Shown here: one piece after another, positions 28,318 to 36,384 of the stretch
How the letters are laid out: each line of letters starts with the position of its first letter
How positions within the stretch are numbered: the stretch's first letter is position 1
Source: Sulfitobacter sp. THAF37
GTDB lineage: Bacteria; Pseudomonadota; Alphaproteobacteria; Rhodobacterales; Rhodobacteraceae
Length of the DNA stretch: 64,000 bases
Assembly: GCF_009363555.1 (NCBI RefSeq)
Contig: NZ_CP045372.1
Span: forward strand, 2,739,501-2,803,500
Direction of reading: 5' to 3'
Translations under genes and position numbers: made by a program
The notes under the pieces: model-generated
Told to the model about the DNA's origin: nothing
The model's database searches: none
What the model saw: the letters and a program-made list of their open reading frames with translations, nothing else

Positions 28318-29812
28318 CTTTCCTCGCCTGGTAATCCGCGCGCAGCTGGCGCCGCTGAAGCTTGCCATTGGCGCCCGTGGGCAGCGCGGCAAGGTGAATG
28401 TAGAGGCGCGGCTGCTTGTAGCGCGCCAGCCTGCCTTCGGCATAACGGGCCAGCGCCGCATCGTCCAGTGGGCTGGCGGCGGTATAAAAGGCGGCGATCA
28501 CGCTGACGCCGGGCTTGACCTCGACCTCCGCCGCGCCGACGCCGGTCACGCCGGGTGCCTCGGCCAGCGCCGCCTCAACCTCCAGCGGCGAGACGCGGAA
28601 GCCGCCCGCGTTCATCATGTCGTCGCCCCGGCCAAGGTAGGTGATCTGCCCGTCACCGTCCATCACCCCCTGATCGCCGGTCAGGAACCAGTCGCCCCGG
28701 TACCGAAGGGCGGTCTGGTCCGGTGCGCCGAGGTAGCCCAGCATCAGCCCCGGGTCGCTGCGGTGGATGGCGATGGTGCCGGGGGTGCCGGACGGGGCCA
28801 TGCCGCCGTCCTCCGCCAGGATCGCCACGCGGCGGCCCGGCTGCGGGCGGCCCAGCGCGCCGGGGGCCGCCGGGTGATCCGGGCAGCCCGAGATGAAGGT
28901 CGAACATTCCGACATGCCGAAAGCCTCGAACACGGGCGTGCCGGTCGCGCGTTCCCAGTCGGCGCGCACCGCGGGGCTCAGCTTTTCCCCCGCGCTCAGC
29001 CCGTGGCGCAGACGGGGCAGATCAATGGTGTCGCGATCCTTGAGCATCTGGCGGTAAACCCCCGGAGCCGCTGCAAAAAGCGTCGCGCCATGCTCAGCCA
29101 GCAGTCCCGGCAGGTCGCGCGCCGGCGTGCCGGGGGCCGGGATCAGCGCGGTCGCGCCAAGCGTCCAGGGGTCCATCAGCCCGGTGCCCAGCGTATAGGT
29201 CCAGTTGAAAGCCCCCGCGTGCAGCATCCGGTCGTCGGCGCGCAGCCCGTACCAGCCGTCGAACATCATCCGCCGCGCCAGGATCGCGCGATGCGCATGC
29301 ACGACGGCGGTGGGCCGCCCCGACGTGCCGGAGGTATAGATGACATAGCCCGGCCGCTCCGCGTCCCCCAGGTGCCAGTCCACCGGTGGCAGGTCGCGCA
29401 TGGCCCGCAGCCCGTCCAGGTCGATCCGCCCGGGGTGCGGCGGACAGGGGACCGATGGGTCGTGCAGCACCGCGGCGGGCGCGAGCCCCGGCAGCAGCTT
29501 TGCCACTTCCGCCTCGGTCAGCGCCGCCGCCGTGGGCACCGGCACCAGCCCCGCCGCCAGCGCCCCCAGGTAGGCGATGGGGAAATCCGGCGTATTGCCC
29601 AGCCGCAGCAGCACCACGTCGCCCGGCGCCAGACCTGCCCGCAGCAGCCCCGTGCCGGTGCCCCGCACCGCCGCGCGCAGCCGGGCAAAGCGCCAGTCCT
29701 CGCGGCCCTCAGGCCCCAGCAGCGACAGCGCGACCTTGTCGGGCGTGTCGCGTCCGGCGCGCAGCACGTAGCGCGCGAGGTTGAACCGGTCTTTCTGGGT
29801 TTCCTCCGTCAT
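28295..29812 (-). CDS. AMP-forming acyl/aryl-CoA ligase
   Basis: The 505-residue enzyme belongs to the adenylating superfamily. The nucleotide loop is YTSGTSGRPTAVVHAH near 160, the A5 motif is FEAFGMSECSTF near 295, and the hinge region reads YLGRGDDMMNAGGFRVSPLEVE near 395. The catalytic lysine is in TGANGKLQRRQLR near the C-terminus. It resembles benzoate-CoA and related acyl-CoA ligases, but the acid substrate cannot be read. It overlaps the DsbA-like gene and is divergent from the XRE-cupin regulator, which may control it. Confidence 0.85.
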   Translation of the reverse strand: MTEETQKDRFNLARYVLRAGRDTPDKVALSLLGPEGREDWRFARLRAAVRGTGTGLLRAGLAPGDVVLLRLGNTPDFPIAYLGALAAGLVPVPTAAALTEAEVAKLLPGLAPAAVLHDPSVPCPPHPGRIDLDGLRAMRDLPPVDWHLGDAERPGYVIYTSGTSGRPTAVVHAHRAILARRMMFDGWYGLRADDRMLHAGAFNWTYTLGTGLMDPWTLGATALIPAPGTPARDLPGLLAEHGATLFAAAPGVYRQMLKDRDTIDLPRLRHGLSAGEKLSPAVRADWERATGTPVFEAFGMSECSTFISGCPDHPAAPGALGRPQPGRRVAILAEDGGMAPSGTPGTIAIHRSDPGLMLGYLGAPDQTALRYRGDWFLTGDQGVMDGDGQITYLGRGDDMMNAGGFRVSPLEVEAALAEAPGVTGVGAAEVEVKPGVSVIAAFYTAASPLDDAALARYAEGRLARYKQPRLYIHLAALPTGANGKLQRRQLRADYQARKDAGPNQA

Positions 29813-29876
29813 GCCATGGCGCTAGCCCAGCACGTCGCGCGTTGCAAGCACCATGGAACGGCGCTAATGCAAGGAG

Positions 29877-30494
29877 ATGAACCGCAACGCCAGCCTGATC
29901 GAGATTGCCCGCGCCAGCGGAGAACCCGACGTGACCCCGCCGCTCGACCTGGGCGCACGGGTCCGCGACCTGCGCAAGGCGCGGGGCTGGACGCTGGAAC
30001 AGGCGGCGAAACAGGCGGGGCTGGCCCGCTCGACCCTGTCAAAGATCGAGAACGGCCAGATGTCGCCCACCTACGAGGCGCTCAAGAAGCTGGCGACGGG
30101 GCTCGAAATCTCGGTGCCGCAGCTTTTCACCCCGCCCGCGGCGGAAAAGATCAACGGGCGCATGGCGGTCACGCGAACCGGCGAAGGCACCGCCAAGGCC
30201 ACCGCCACCTACGAACACGACCTTCTGGCCGAGACGCTGCGCAAGAAGCACATGCTGCCCTACCGCGCGCGCATCCGGGCCCGCAGCATGTCGGAATTCG
30301 AGGGCTGGGTGCGTCACGATGGCGAAGAGTTCCTCTACGTCCTGACCGGGGTGATCAAACTCTACACCGAATTCTACGAACCGGTCGAGATGCGCCGCGG
30401 CGACAGCGCCTACTACGACGCCACCATGGGGCACAACGTAATCTCCACCTCCGCCGAGGATGCGACCATCCTCTGGGTGACGTCGCTGTCGTGA
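29877..30494 (+). CDS. XRE-family regulator with C-terminal cupin
   Basis: The 205-residue protein combines a helix-turn-helix (about 26-82, with QAAKQAGLARSTLSKIENGQMSPTYEALKKLA) and a cupin sensor domain (about 125-200). Proteins of this build usually bind a small metabolite and repress nearby catabolic genes; the divergent ligase gene is the obvious target, by inference. AAGGAG directly abuts the ATG at 29877, which leaves no normal spacing. A GTG at 29931 with GGAG eight bases before it is a credible shorter start. The dispersed repeat at 30496 follows the stop. Confidence 0.85.
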   Translation: MNRNASLIEIARASGEPDVTPPLDLGARVRDLRKARGWTLEQAAKQAGLARSTLSKIENGQMSPTYEALKKLATGLEISVPQLFTPPAAEKINGRMAVTRTGEGTAKATATYEHDLLAETLRKKHMLPYRARIRARSMSEFEGWVRHDGEEFLYVLTGVIKLYTEFYEPVEMRRGDSAYYDATMGHNVISTSAEDATILWVTSLS

Positions 30495-30495
30495 T

Positions 30496-30584
30496 CTTCT
30501 TTATGCCCCCAAATACCTCCGGGGTTTGGGGCAGAGCCCCAAGTCATCGGGAATCGAATGCGGCGCAGCCGCCCCTTCGGGTCA
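30496..30584. repeat. Dispersed 88-bp repeat, copy 1, between convergent genes
   Basis: This copy runs from CTTCTTTATGCC, through an inverted repeat CCCCAAA...TTTGGGG and a TGGGGCAG-GCCCCA hairpin, to GCGGCGCAGCCGC and GGGTCA. The same sequence with a few changes occurs at 53299-53385. It begins two bases after the XRE-cupin stop and ends in the TCA that is the stop codon of the convergent binding-protein gene. Both hairpins read from either strand, so a bidirectional transcription end is plausible. Confidence 0.85.
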
Positions 30585-32417
30585 CTTCGCCGCTGGCGCC
30601 CACCACCACACCTCGGGCATGAAGTTCGGCCCGTCCCCGTAGAGCGGGATGTGGTCGGGATAGGTCATCTCGGCCCGGTGGGCGATCAACCCTTCGTCGA
30701 ACTGCCAGAACGGGATCACGTAGCGCCCGGCGGTCAGCACACGGTCCAGCCCGCGCACCGCATTGGTGAATTCATCCGCTTCGCGGGCGGTCAGCATGGT
30801 GTCGATCATCGCGTCCACCGCCGGGCTTTCGATCCCCATCAGGTTGCCCGATCCGGGCTGGGATGCGGCCTGCGTCCCCCAGTAGTACCGCTGCTCGGTG
30901 CCGGGGCTGAGCGACAGGGCGCGGCGGAAGGTGGTCATGTCGAAATCGAAGGTCTCCAGCCGTTTGGTCATCTGCGCGGGATCCACCACCTCGACCCGGG
31001 CCTTGATGCCCAGCCGTTCCAGCGCCTGGACATAGAGATCGGCGATCTTCTCGGACCCGCCCACGTCCAGACGGCTGCCCTTGGACAGGGTGATCTCCAC
31101 CTCCAGCGGTCTGCCGCCCGCGTCGCGCATCACGCCGTCCGCAGCGGAATATCCCGCCGCCTGAAGCTGCTTCATGGCCTGGCGGATGCCCGCGCGGTTG
31201 CGGACCGACCCGTCGCCCTGTGGCAGCGCGTAGCCGGTCAGCGCACCCTCGGGCAGCGTGGCCTCGAAGGGCGTCAGCAGCGCCGCCACGGGGGCCGGGG
31301 CGGGGCCGGGGCGCATCGCCAGATCGGAGTTCGAGAAATACGAAGTGATGCGCGGCAAGGCACCGCCGGTGAGCGTTTCGTTGATATACTCGAAATTGAA
31401 CGCCCAGATCATCGCGTCGCGCACCCGCCAGTCGTCAAAGGGCGGTCGGCGGGTATTCATCACAAAGCCGGTCATCCCCGACGGCTTGGCGTGGGGAAAG
31501 GTGGATTTCACGATCTCGCCGCGCTGGATGGCGGGAAAATCGTATTGCGTGGCCCAGGTTTCGGCGTTGAATTCGCGCACCGCCGAAATCTCGCCCGCCT
31601 TGAACGCCTCGAAGACCACATTCGCGTCACCGTAGAAATCCAGCCGGATCTCGTCGAAATTGTTGGTGCCGCGCCGGAACGGGATATCGGCGCCCCAGTA
31701 GTCGGGGTTGCGTTCCAGCGTGATGGAGCGGCTGGCGGCGTAATCGGTGATCACGTAAGGGCCGCTGCCCAGCGGCACCTCCTGCAGGGGCGCATTGGCG
31801 AAATCCTTGTCCTCCCACTGCGCCTTGCTGAGAATCGGGCGCATCCCCGCCAGCAACGCCAGTTCGCGGTTGTCCGTGTTGAAGGTGATGCGCAGCGACC
31901 GGGGGCCGGTCTGTTCGATGGTCTCGATCTGGTTCCACAGTCCGGCGTAGCGCGGGTGCCCTTCGGTGCCGAGCAACTCGTAGGAAAAGATCACGTCCGC
32001 CACCGTCAGGGGGCTGCCATCGGAAAACCGGGTCCCCTCGCGCAGGGTGAATTCGACCCAGGACCGGTCCTCGGGCACCTCGACCGATTCGGCCAGCAGA
32101 CCGTAAAGCGCGAAGGGTTCGTCCCAGGATCGGCCCATCAGCGTCTCGTGGGTGAAAAAGGGCAGCTGCCAGGGAACCGTGCCTTTGCGGACGTATGGGT
32201 TGAGGCTGTCGAACCCGCCGGAGTTGCCCAGCACGATCCGCCCGCCCTTGGGGGCTTCCGGGTTCACATAGGGCAGGGACACAAAATCGGGTGGCAGCGC
32301 GGGGTCGCCGTACATAGATATCCCGTGCCGTGGCTCCGCCCCGGCGACGGCGGCGCAGAGAATCAGTGAAGAAAACGCCGCAACCGCCGATGGTATCTGG
32401 AAAAAATGAGTCAGCAT
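30582..32417 (-). CDS. Oligopeptide ABC transporter substrate-binding protein (family 5, YejA-like)
   Basis: The 611-residue protein starts with a signal peptide (about 1-27, ending AVAGA) and is therefore periplasmic. It has the SBP_bac_5 pattern: GGFDSLNPYVRKG near the N-terminus, FSDGSPLTVADVIFSYELL near 125 and GSGPYVITDYAASRSITLERNPDYWG near 205. The length and the FNFEYINETL segment fit the YejA/microcin C group that binds peptides. No permease or ATPase gene lies nearby, so it is an orphan component. Start 32417 was chosen because the signal peptide begins there. Confidence 0.9.
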   Translation of the reverse strand: MLTHFFQIPSAVAAFSSLILCAAVAGAEPRHGISMYGDPALPPDFVSLPYVNPEAPKGGRIVLGNSGGFDSLNPYVRKGTVPWQLPFFTHETLMGRSWDEPFALYGLLAESVEVPEDRSWVEFTLREGTRFSDGSPLTVADVIFSYELLGTEGHPRYAGLWNQIETIEQTGPRSLRITFNTDNRELALLAGMRPILSKAQWEDKDFANAPLQEVPLGSGPYVITDYAASRSITLERNPDYWGADIPFRRGTNNFDEIRLDFYGDANVVFEAFKAGEISAVREFNAETWATQYDFPAIQRGEIVKSTFPHAKPSGMTGFVMNTRRPPFDDWRVRDAMIWAFNFEYINETLTGGALPRITSYFSNSDLAMRPGPAPAPVAALLTPFEATLPEGALTGYALPQGDGSVRNRAGIRQAMKQLQAAGYSAADGVMRDAGGRPLEVEITLSKGSRLDVGGSEKIADLYVQALERLGIKARVEVVDPAQMTKRLETFDFDMTTFRRALSLSPGTEQRYYWGTQAASQPGSGNLMGIESPAVDAMIDTMLTAREADEFTNAVRGLDRVLTAGRYVIPFWQFDEGLIAHRAEMTYPDHIPLYGDGPNFMPEVWWWAPAAK

Positions 32418-32495
32418 TTTTGCAACAATCCCGCACTGCCCTTGTTTTGTTGGGCCTTGAATAACTGGGGTTCGAGGGCACTTCAAACTTTATGC

Positions 32496-32524
32496 TTGGC
32501 GTAAGGCACGAGATTGCTTATACA
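32496..32524 (+). promoter_or_regulatory. Sigma70-type promoter of the putative sRNA
   Basis: TTGGCG (32496-32501) and TATACA (32519-32524) are separated by exactly 17 bases, a good housekeeping promoter. Transcription would start near 32530. No coding frame with a ribosome binding site begins before the terminator at 32579-32607. Confidence 0.65.
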
Positions 32525-32529
32525 TAAGT

Positions 32530-32607
32530 CACTGCTCGATAGGTTTCTTGCCTGTATGAAACCTGCCTCAATAACTTAACGCCAGCTTCGTGCTGGCGTT
32601 TTTTTTT
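32530..32607 (+). ncRNA. Putative small RNA of about 78 nt
   Basis: The unit consists of a strong promoter, a stem AGGTTTC/GAAACCT (32541-32547 with 32558-32564), an unpaired stretch GCCTCAATAACTT, and an intrinsic terminator hairpin ending in nine T. This is the usual build of an Hfq-dependent trans-acting sRNA, and hfq itself is in the window. I do not recognise it as a named family. It lies between the divergent binding-protein gene and bdhA; it could also be a short leader or untranslated message. Confidence 0.6.
32579..32607 (+). terminator. Intrinsic terminator of the putative sRNA
   Basis: ACGCCAGC (32579-32586) pairs with GCTGGCGT (32592-32599) around the loop TTCGT and runs into nine consecutive T (32599-32607). 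This is the clearest rho-independent terminator in the window. Bases 32608-32778 up to bdhA hold nothing else that I recognise. Confidence 0.92.
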
Positions 32608-32778
32608 GGCCTTGCGGGTGCCGGCGGCGGGGCGGGCGGGCTGACAGCGCGCTCCGAGGTTTGTGATCCGTCGCCGCCGCGCTATGCAGGGTGAAACATT
32701 CCGGCGCGCCGTGCGTTTCCTTTGCAGTTGCAGCATGTCAGGATGCGGCGCAGCATTCCATCAACAGGAGCTTTCATC

Positions 32779-33564
32779 ATGCCTTATACCATCGACCTTT
32801 CGGGCAAGACCGCCGTCATCAGCGGGTCCAACTCCGGCATCGGGCTGGGAATCGCCTGGGAACTGGCGCGGGCGGGGGCGGATGTGGTCCTGAATTCCTT
32901 TACCGACCGGGACGAAGACCACGATCTGGCCCGCGAGATCGCCAAGGAGACCGGCGTGACGGCGCGCTACATCAAGGCGGACATGTCCAAGGGCGACGCG
33001 TGCCGCAAGCTGATCGCCGACGCGGGGCGGTGCGATATTCTGGTCAACAATGCGGGGATACAGCATGTGGCCCCGATCCCGGATTTCCCGGTGGAGAAAT
33101 GGGATGCGATCATTGCCATCAACCTCAGCTCGGCCTTCCATACCTCTGCCGCGGCCCTGCCGCTGATGCGCAAGGCGGGCTGGGGCCGGGTGATCAACAT
33201 CGCCTCGGCCCACGGGCTGACGGCGTCGCCGTTCAAGTCGGCGTATATCGCGGCCAAGCACGGGATCGTCGGCCTGACCAAGACCACCGCGCTGGAAACG
33301 GCGGAAGAGCCGATCACCGCCAACACCATCTGTCCGGGCTATGTGCTGACACCGCTGGTGGAAGCGCAGATTCCCGACACGATGAAGGAATACGACATGT
33401 CCCGCGACGACGTGATCAAGAACGTGATGCTGAAACGCCAGCCCAGCAAGGAGTTCGCGACCGTTGAACAACTGGGCGGCACGGCGACCTTCCTGTGTTC
33501 GGACGCGGCGGCACAGATCACCGGCACGGCGATCAGCGTGGATGGCGGCTGGACCGCGCTTTGA
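32779..33564 (+). CDS. bdhA: 3-hydroxybutyrate dehydrogenase
   Basis: The 261-residue short-chain dehydrogenase interconverts 3-hydroxybutyrate and acetoacetate with NAD, the last step of polyhydroxybutyrate use. It has the cofactor motif ISGSNSGIGLGIA, the NNAG motif in VNNAGIQHVAPI, and the catalytic Ser and YxxxK in NIASAHGLTASPFKSAYIAAK. TAEEPITANTICPGYVLTPLVE is typical of BdhA. AGGAG stands eight bases before the chosen ATG; an upstream in-frame ATG is less likely. The stop overlaps the patatin start by one base (TGATG). Confidence 0.93.
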   Translation: MPYTIDLSGKTAVISGSNSGIGLGIAWELARAGADVVLNSFTDRDEDHDLAREIAKETGVTARYIKADMSKGDACRKLIADAGRCDILVNNAGIQHVAPIPDFPVEKWDAIIAINLSSAFHTSAAALPLMRKAGWGRVINIASAHGLTASPFKSAYIAAKHGIVGLTKTTALETAEEPITANTICPGYVLTPLVEAQIPDTMKEYDMSRDDVIKNVMLKRQPSKEFATVEQLGGTATFLCSDAAAQITGTAISVDGGWTAL

Positions 33565-34610
33565 TGGCGCAGGGCAGCGGCAAGAAGAAGCGGATCAACC
33601 TTGCGCTTCAGGGCGGCGGCGCGCATGGCGCCTTTACCTGGGGCGTGCTTGAGCGGTTCCTGCAGGACCCGGAGCTGGAAATCTGCGGCATCTCCGGCAC
33701 CTCGGCGGGGGCGCTGAACGGCGCCGCGCTGAAGGCCGGTTATGTCGCGGGCGGGGTGGAGGGGGCCCGCGAAAACCTTGCCTGGCTGTGGCAGCAGGTT
33801 TCAGGCATGGCGGACCTGCGGCTGCAATCCTGGATGGCGCCTTTTGGCATCGGGGCGGTAAGCCAGGCGCTGGAATATTCCTGGCCCGTGGCCGTTGGCG
33901 ATGCGGTGTCGAACATCACCTCGCCTTACGTGTATGGACCGTTCTATCGCAATCCGCTGACCGACATCGTGGCCAAGATGGATTATGACAACGTCTGCAA
34001 CGGGGTGGCGCCGTTGCTGTACATCTGTGCAACGCGGGTGCGCAATGGCAAGATCCGGGTGTTTTCGGGCGATGAGATCGGGCCGGAGGCGATCATGGCG
34101 TCGGCCTGCCTGCCGACCGTGTTTCAGGCGGTCGAGATGTACGACGCCGAGACCGGGCAGGTGGAGGCGTTCTGGGACGGGGGATACACTGGAAACCCCG
34201 CGCTTTTCCCGTTGTTTGACAAGGGCTTGCCCGACGATATTGTGGTGATCAACATCAACCCGCTGGAGCGTCACGACCTGCCGCGCACGCCCAAGCAGAT
34301 CCAGAACCGGATCAATGAAATCAGCTTCAACTCCAGCCTGCTGCGGGAACTGCGCGCCATCGAGTTCGTGCAGCGCCTGATTGACAGTGGCCGGGTCCCC
34401 GAAGGCGCCATGAGCCGGGTCCGGGTGCACATGGTGGCGGATGACGACCTGATGGAGAAGCTGTCTGTGGCGACCAAACTGGTGCCGCTGCCGTCGGTCA
34501 TCGCGACCCTGTATGCGGCCGGCCAGGAGGCGGCGGACCGCTTTCTGGCGGCACACCGCGACAAGATCGGGGTAGAGAGCAGCATCAATCTGCCCGAGAT
34601 GTTCGGCTGA
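33564..34610 (+). CDS. Patatin-like phospholipase
   Basis: The 348-residue hydrolase has the oxyanion motif LQGGGAHGAF (15-24), the nucleophile Ser47 in GTSAG, and the catalytic Asp near 205 in WDGGYTGN, a complete Ser-Asp dyad. Patatins hydrolyse acyl esters of lipids; some attack polyhydroxyalkanoate granules. Being coupled to bdhA by a one-base overlap, it may release hydroxybutyrate or act at PHB granules, but this is inference from context. No signal peptide is visible, so it is cytoplasmic or membrane-associated. Confidence 0.88.
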   Translation: MAQGSGKKKRINLALQGGGAHGAFTWGVLERFLQDPELEICGISGTSAGALNGAALKAGYVAGGVEGARENLAWLWQQVSGMADLRLQSWMAPFGIGAVSQALEYSWPVAVGDAVSNITSPYVYGPFYRNPLTDIVAKMDYDNVCNGVAPLLYICATRVRNGKIRVFSGDEIGPEAIMASACLPTVFQAVEMYDAETGQVEAFWDGGYTGNPALFPLFDKGLPDDIVVININPLERHDLPRTPKQIQNRINEISFNSSLLRELRAIEFVQRLIDSGRVPEGAMSRVRVHMVADDDLMEKLSVATKLVPLPSVIATLYAAGQEAADRFLAAHRDKIGVESSINLPEMFG

Positions 34611-34627
34611 GGGTCGGGGCTGTCCGG

Positions 34628-35365
34628 TCAGCTACGGGCGTCCGGAAAGGCGTCGGGCAGGGCGGATTTTTCGGACCGGTCGGGCGGATAGACCAGACCG
34701 GCGGAAATCACCAGTTTCGCGGCGTCTTCGACCGACATGTCCAGTTCGATCACGTCTCTCTTTGGAAAGAACAGCAAAAAGCCCGACGTCGGGTTCGGCG
34801 TCGTGGGCACGAAGACGCTGACCATTTCGCCGGAAGAGTCCGATTTTGCTGCAACTTCGCCTTTGGCCATGGTCGAGATGAAGCCAAGCGCCCAGATCCC
34901 CTTGCGGGGGTATTCGATCAGGCAGGCGGTTTCGAAGCTGCGTTCGGACTGGGCAAAGATCGTCTCGGAAATCTGTTTGATCCCGGAATAGACAGTGCGC
35001 ACCACCGGTGTCCGCTCGACCAGGCTTTCGGCAAAACGGATCAGCGACCGGCCGATGATGCCCTTGGCCATCCAGCCGACGATGATCGTGAAGATCAGGA
35101 AGATGACAACGCCCAGGCCGCGCACGTTGATCTGCAGGTCGGGGTCCAGCCCCAGAAAGTCCTGAAGCATCCGGTCGGGGTGATAGGCCTGGGGGACCAG
35201 CGGCAGCACGAAGCCGTCGATCCATCCCACCACGGACCAGATCAGCCAGATGGTCAGGCCCACGGGCGCGATCACCACGAGACCGGTCAGAAAGGACGCG
35301 CGCAGGCGTGCGACCAGTCCGGGACGGCGGGGTTCAGATGTATTGATGTCGAATGGCGTATTCAT
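34628..35365 (-). CDS. DUF502 family membrane protein
   Basis: The 245-residue protein has two hydrophobic segments (about 24-50, TGLVVIAPVGLTIWLIW, and 84-104, GLGVVIFLIFTIIVGWMA), followed by the family core RTPVVRTVYSGIKQISETIF. A soluble beta-rich C-terminal part contains VFVPTTPNPTSGFLLFFPK. This pattern defines DUF502, whose function is not established. Start 35365 is chosen over an upstream ATG because the conserved pattern begins soon after. It stands alone, convergent with patatin. Confidence 0.88.
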   Translation of the reverse strand: MNTPFDINTSEPRRPGLVARLRASFLTGLVVIAPVGLTIWLIWSVVGWIDGFVLPLVPQAYHPDRMLQDFLGLDPDLQINVRGLGVVIFLIFTIIVGWMAKGIIGRSLIRFAESLVERTPVVRTVYSGIKQISETIFAQSERSFETACLIEYPRKGIWALGFISTMAKGEVAAKSDSSGEMVSVFVPTTPNPTSGFLLFFPKRDVIELDMSVEDAAKLVISAGLVYPPDRSEKSALPDAFPDARS

Positions 35366-35466
35366 GAAAGGCCCCGGCAGGATCGCGCCATAGCTAAGGT
35401 GTTTGCAAGGCTGCGACAATGCCGGACGCGCGTTTTCCGCGCAGATTAGGTCCTGTCGCCCAGACT

Positions 35467-36384
35467 TTATGCGGGCGGCTGGTTGATCCTGGTGGCGATG
35501 CGGGCCGCCAGACGGGCATTGTTGCGCACGAGTGCGATGTTCGCGGTCAGCGACCGGCCTTCCGTCAGCTCGAAGATGCGTTGCAGCAGGTAGGGGGTGA
35601 CGGATTTGCCGCTGATTCCATGCGCGGTGGCGTCGGCCTGGGCCTGGGCGATGACCGGGGCCATTTCGGCGGCGGGTATCTCGTCCGCAAGGGGGATCGG
35701 GTTGGCCACCAGTTGCCCGCCCGGCAGGCCGAGGGCTGCGCGCATCTCGTGGGCACGGGCAATCCCGGCGGGGTCGTCCATGCGCAGCGGTGCCTTGAGC
35801 GGCGATGACGCCGACCAGAAGGCGGGGAAACTGTCCTGGCCGAAGGCGATTACCGGCACGCCCTGGGTTTCCAGCACCTCCAGCGTCTTGGCCACGTCGA
35901 GAATCGCCTTGGCCCCGGCCGCGACCACGGTGACGGGGGTCTGGGCCAGTTCCATCAGGTCTGCGGAGATGTCAAAGCTGTTTTCGGCGCCCTTGTGCAC
36001 GCCGCCGATCCCGCCGGTGGCAAAGACGGCAATCCCCGCCAGATGTGCTGCGATCATGGTGGCGGCGACGGTGGTGGCCCCGGTGCCGCCGCGGGCGATG
36101 CAGACGGCCAGGTCGGCGCGGCTGAGCTTGGCGACATTGCGCGCCTGTGCCAGGGCGTCGAGCTGGCCGGGGTTCAACCCGATGTGCAGCTGTCCCTCCA
36201 GCACCGCGATGGTGGCCGGGACCGCCCCGGCGGCGCGGATGTCGCTTTCGACCTGGCGGGCCACCTCGATGTTCTGGGGATGGGGCATGCCGTGGGTGAT
36301 GATGGTGCTTTCCAGCGCCACGACCGGCGTGCCCGCCGCGCGGGCCTCGGCCACTTCGGTACTGTAGGTCAGGGGCAGGGTCAT
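35467..36384 (-). CDS. psuG: Pseudouridine-5'-phosphate glycosidase
   Basis: The 305-residue enzyme splits pseudouridine 5'-phosphate into uracil and ribose 5-phosphate. The signatures are VVALESTIITHGMPHPQN near 20, ARGGTGATTVAATMIAA near 98, and VHKGAENSFDISADLMEL near 130. PVIAFGQDSFPAFW is also typical of PsuG. It starts inside the stop of the PfkB kinase gene (four-base overlap), giving the kinase-glycosidase pair of the pseudouridine salvage pathway on one transcript. Confidence 0.93.
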   Translation of the reverse strand: MTLPLTYSTEVAEARAAGTPVVALESTIITHGMPHPQNIEVARQVESDIRAAGAVPATIAVLEGQLHIGLNPGQLDALAQARNVAKLSRADLAVCIARGGTGATTVAATMIAAHLAGIAVFATGGIGGVHKGAENSFDISADLMELAQTPVTVVAAGAKAILDVAKTLEVLETQGVPVIAFGQDSFPAFWSASSPLKAPLRMDDPAGIARAHEMRAALGLPGGQLVANPIPLADEIPAAEMAPVIAQAQADATAHGISGKSVTPYLLQRIFELTEGRSLTANIALVRNNARLAARIATRINQPPA

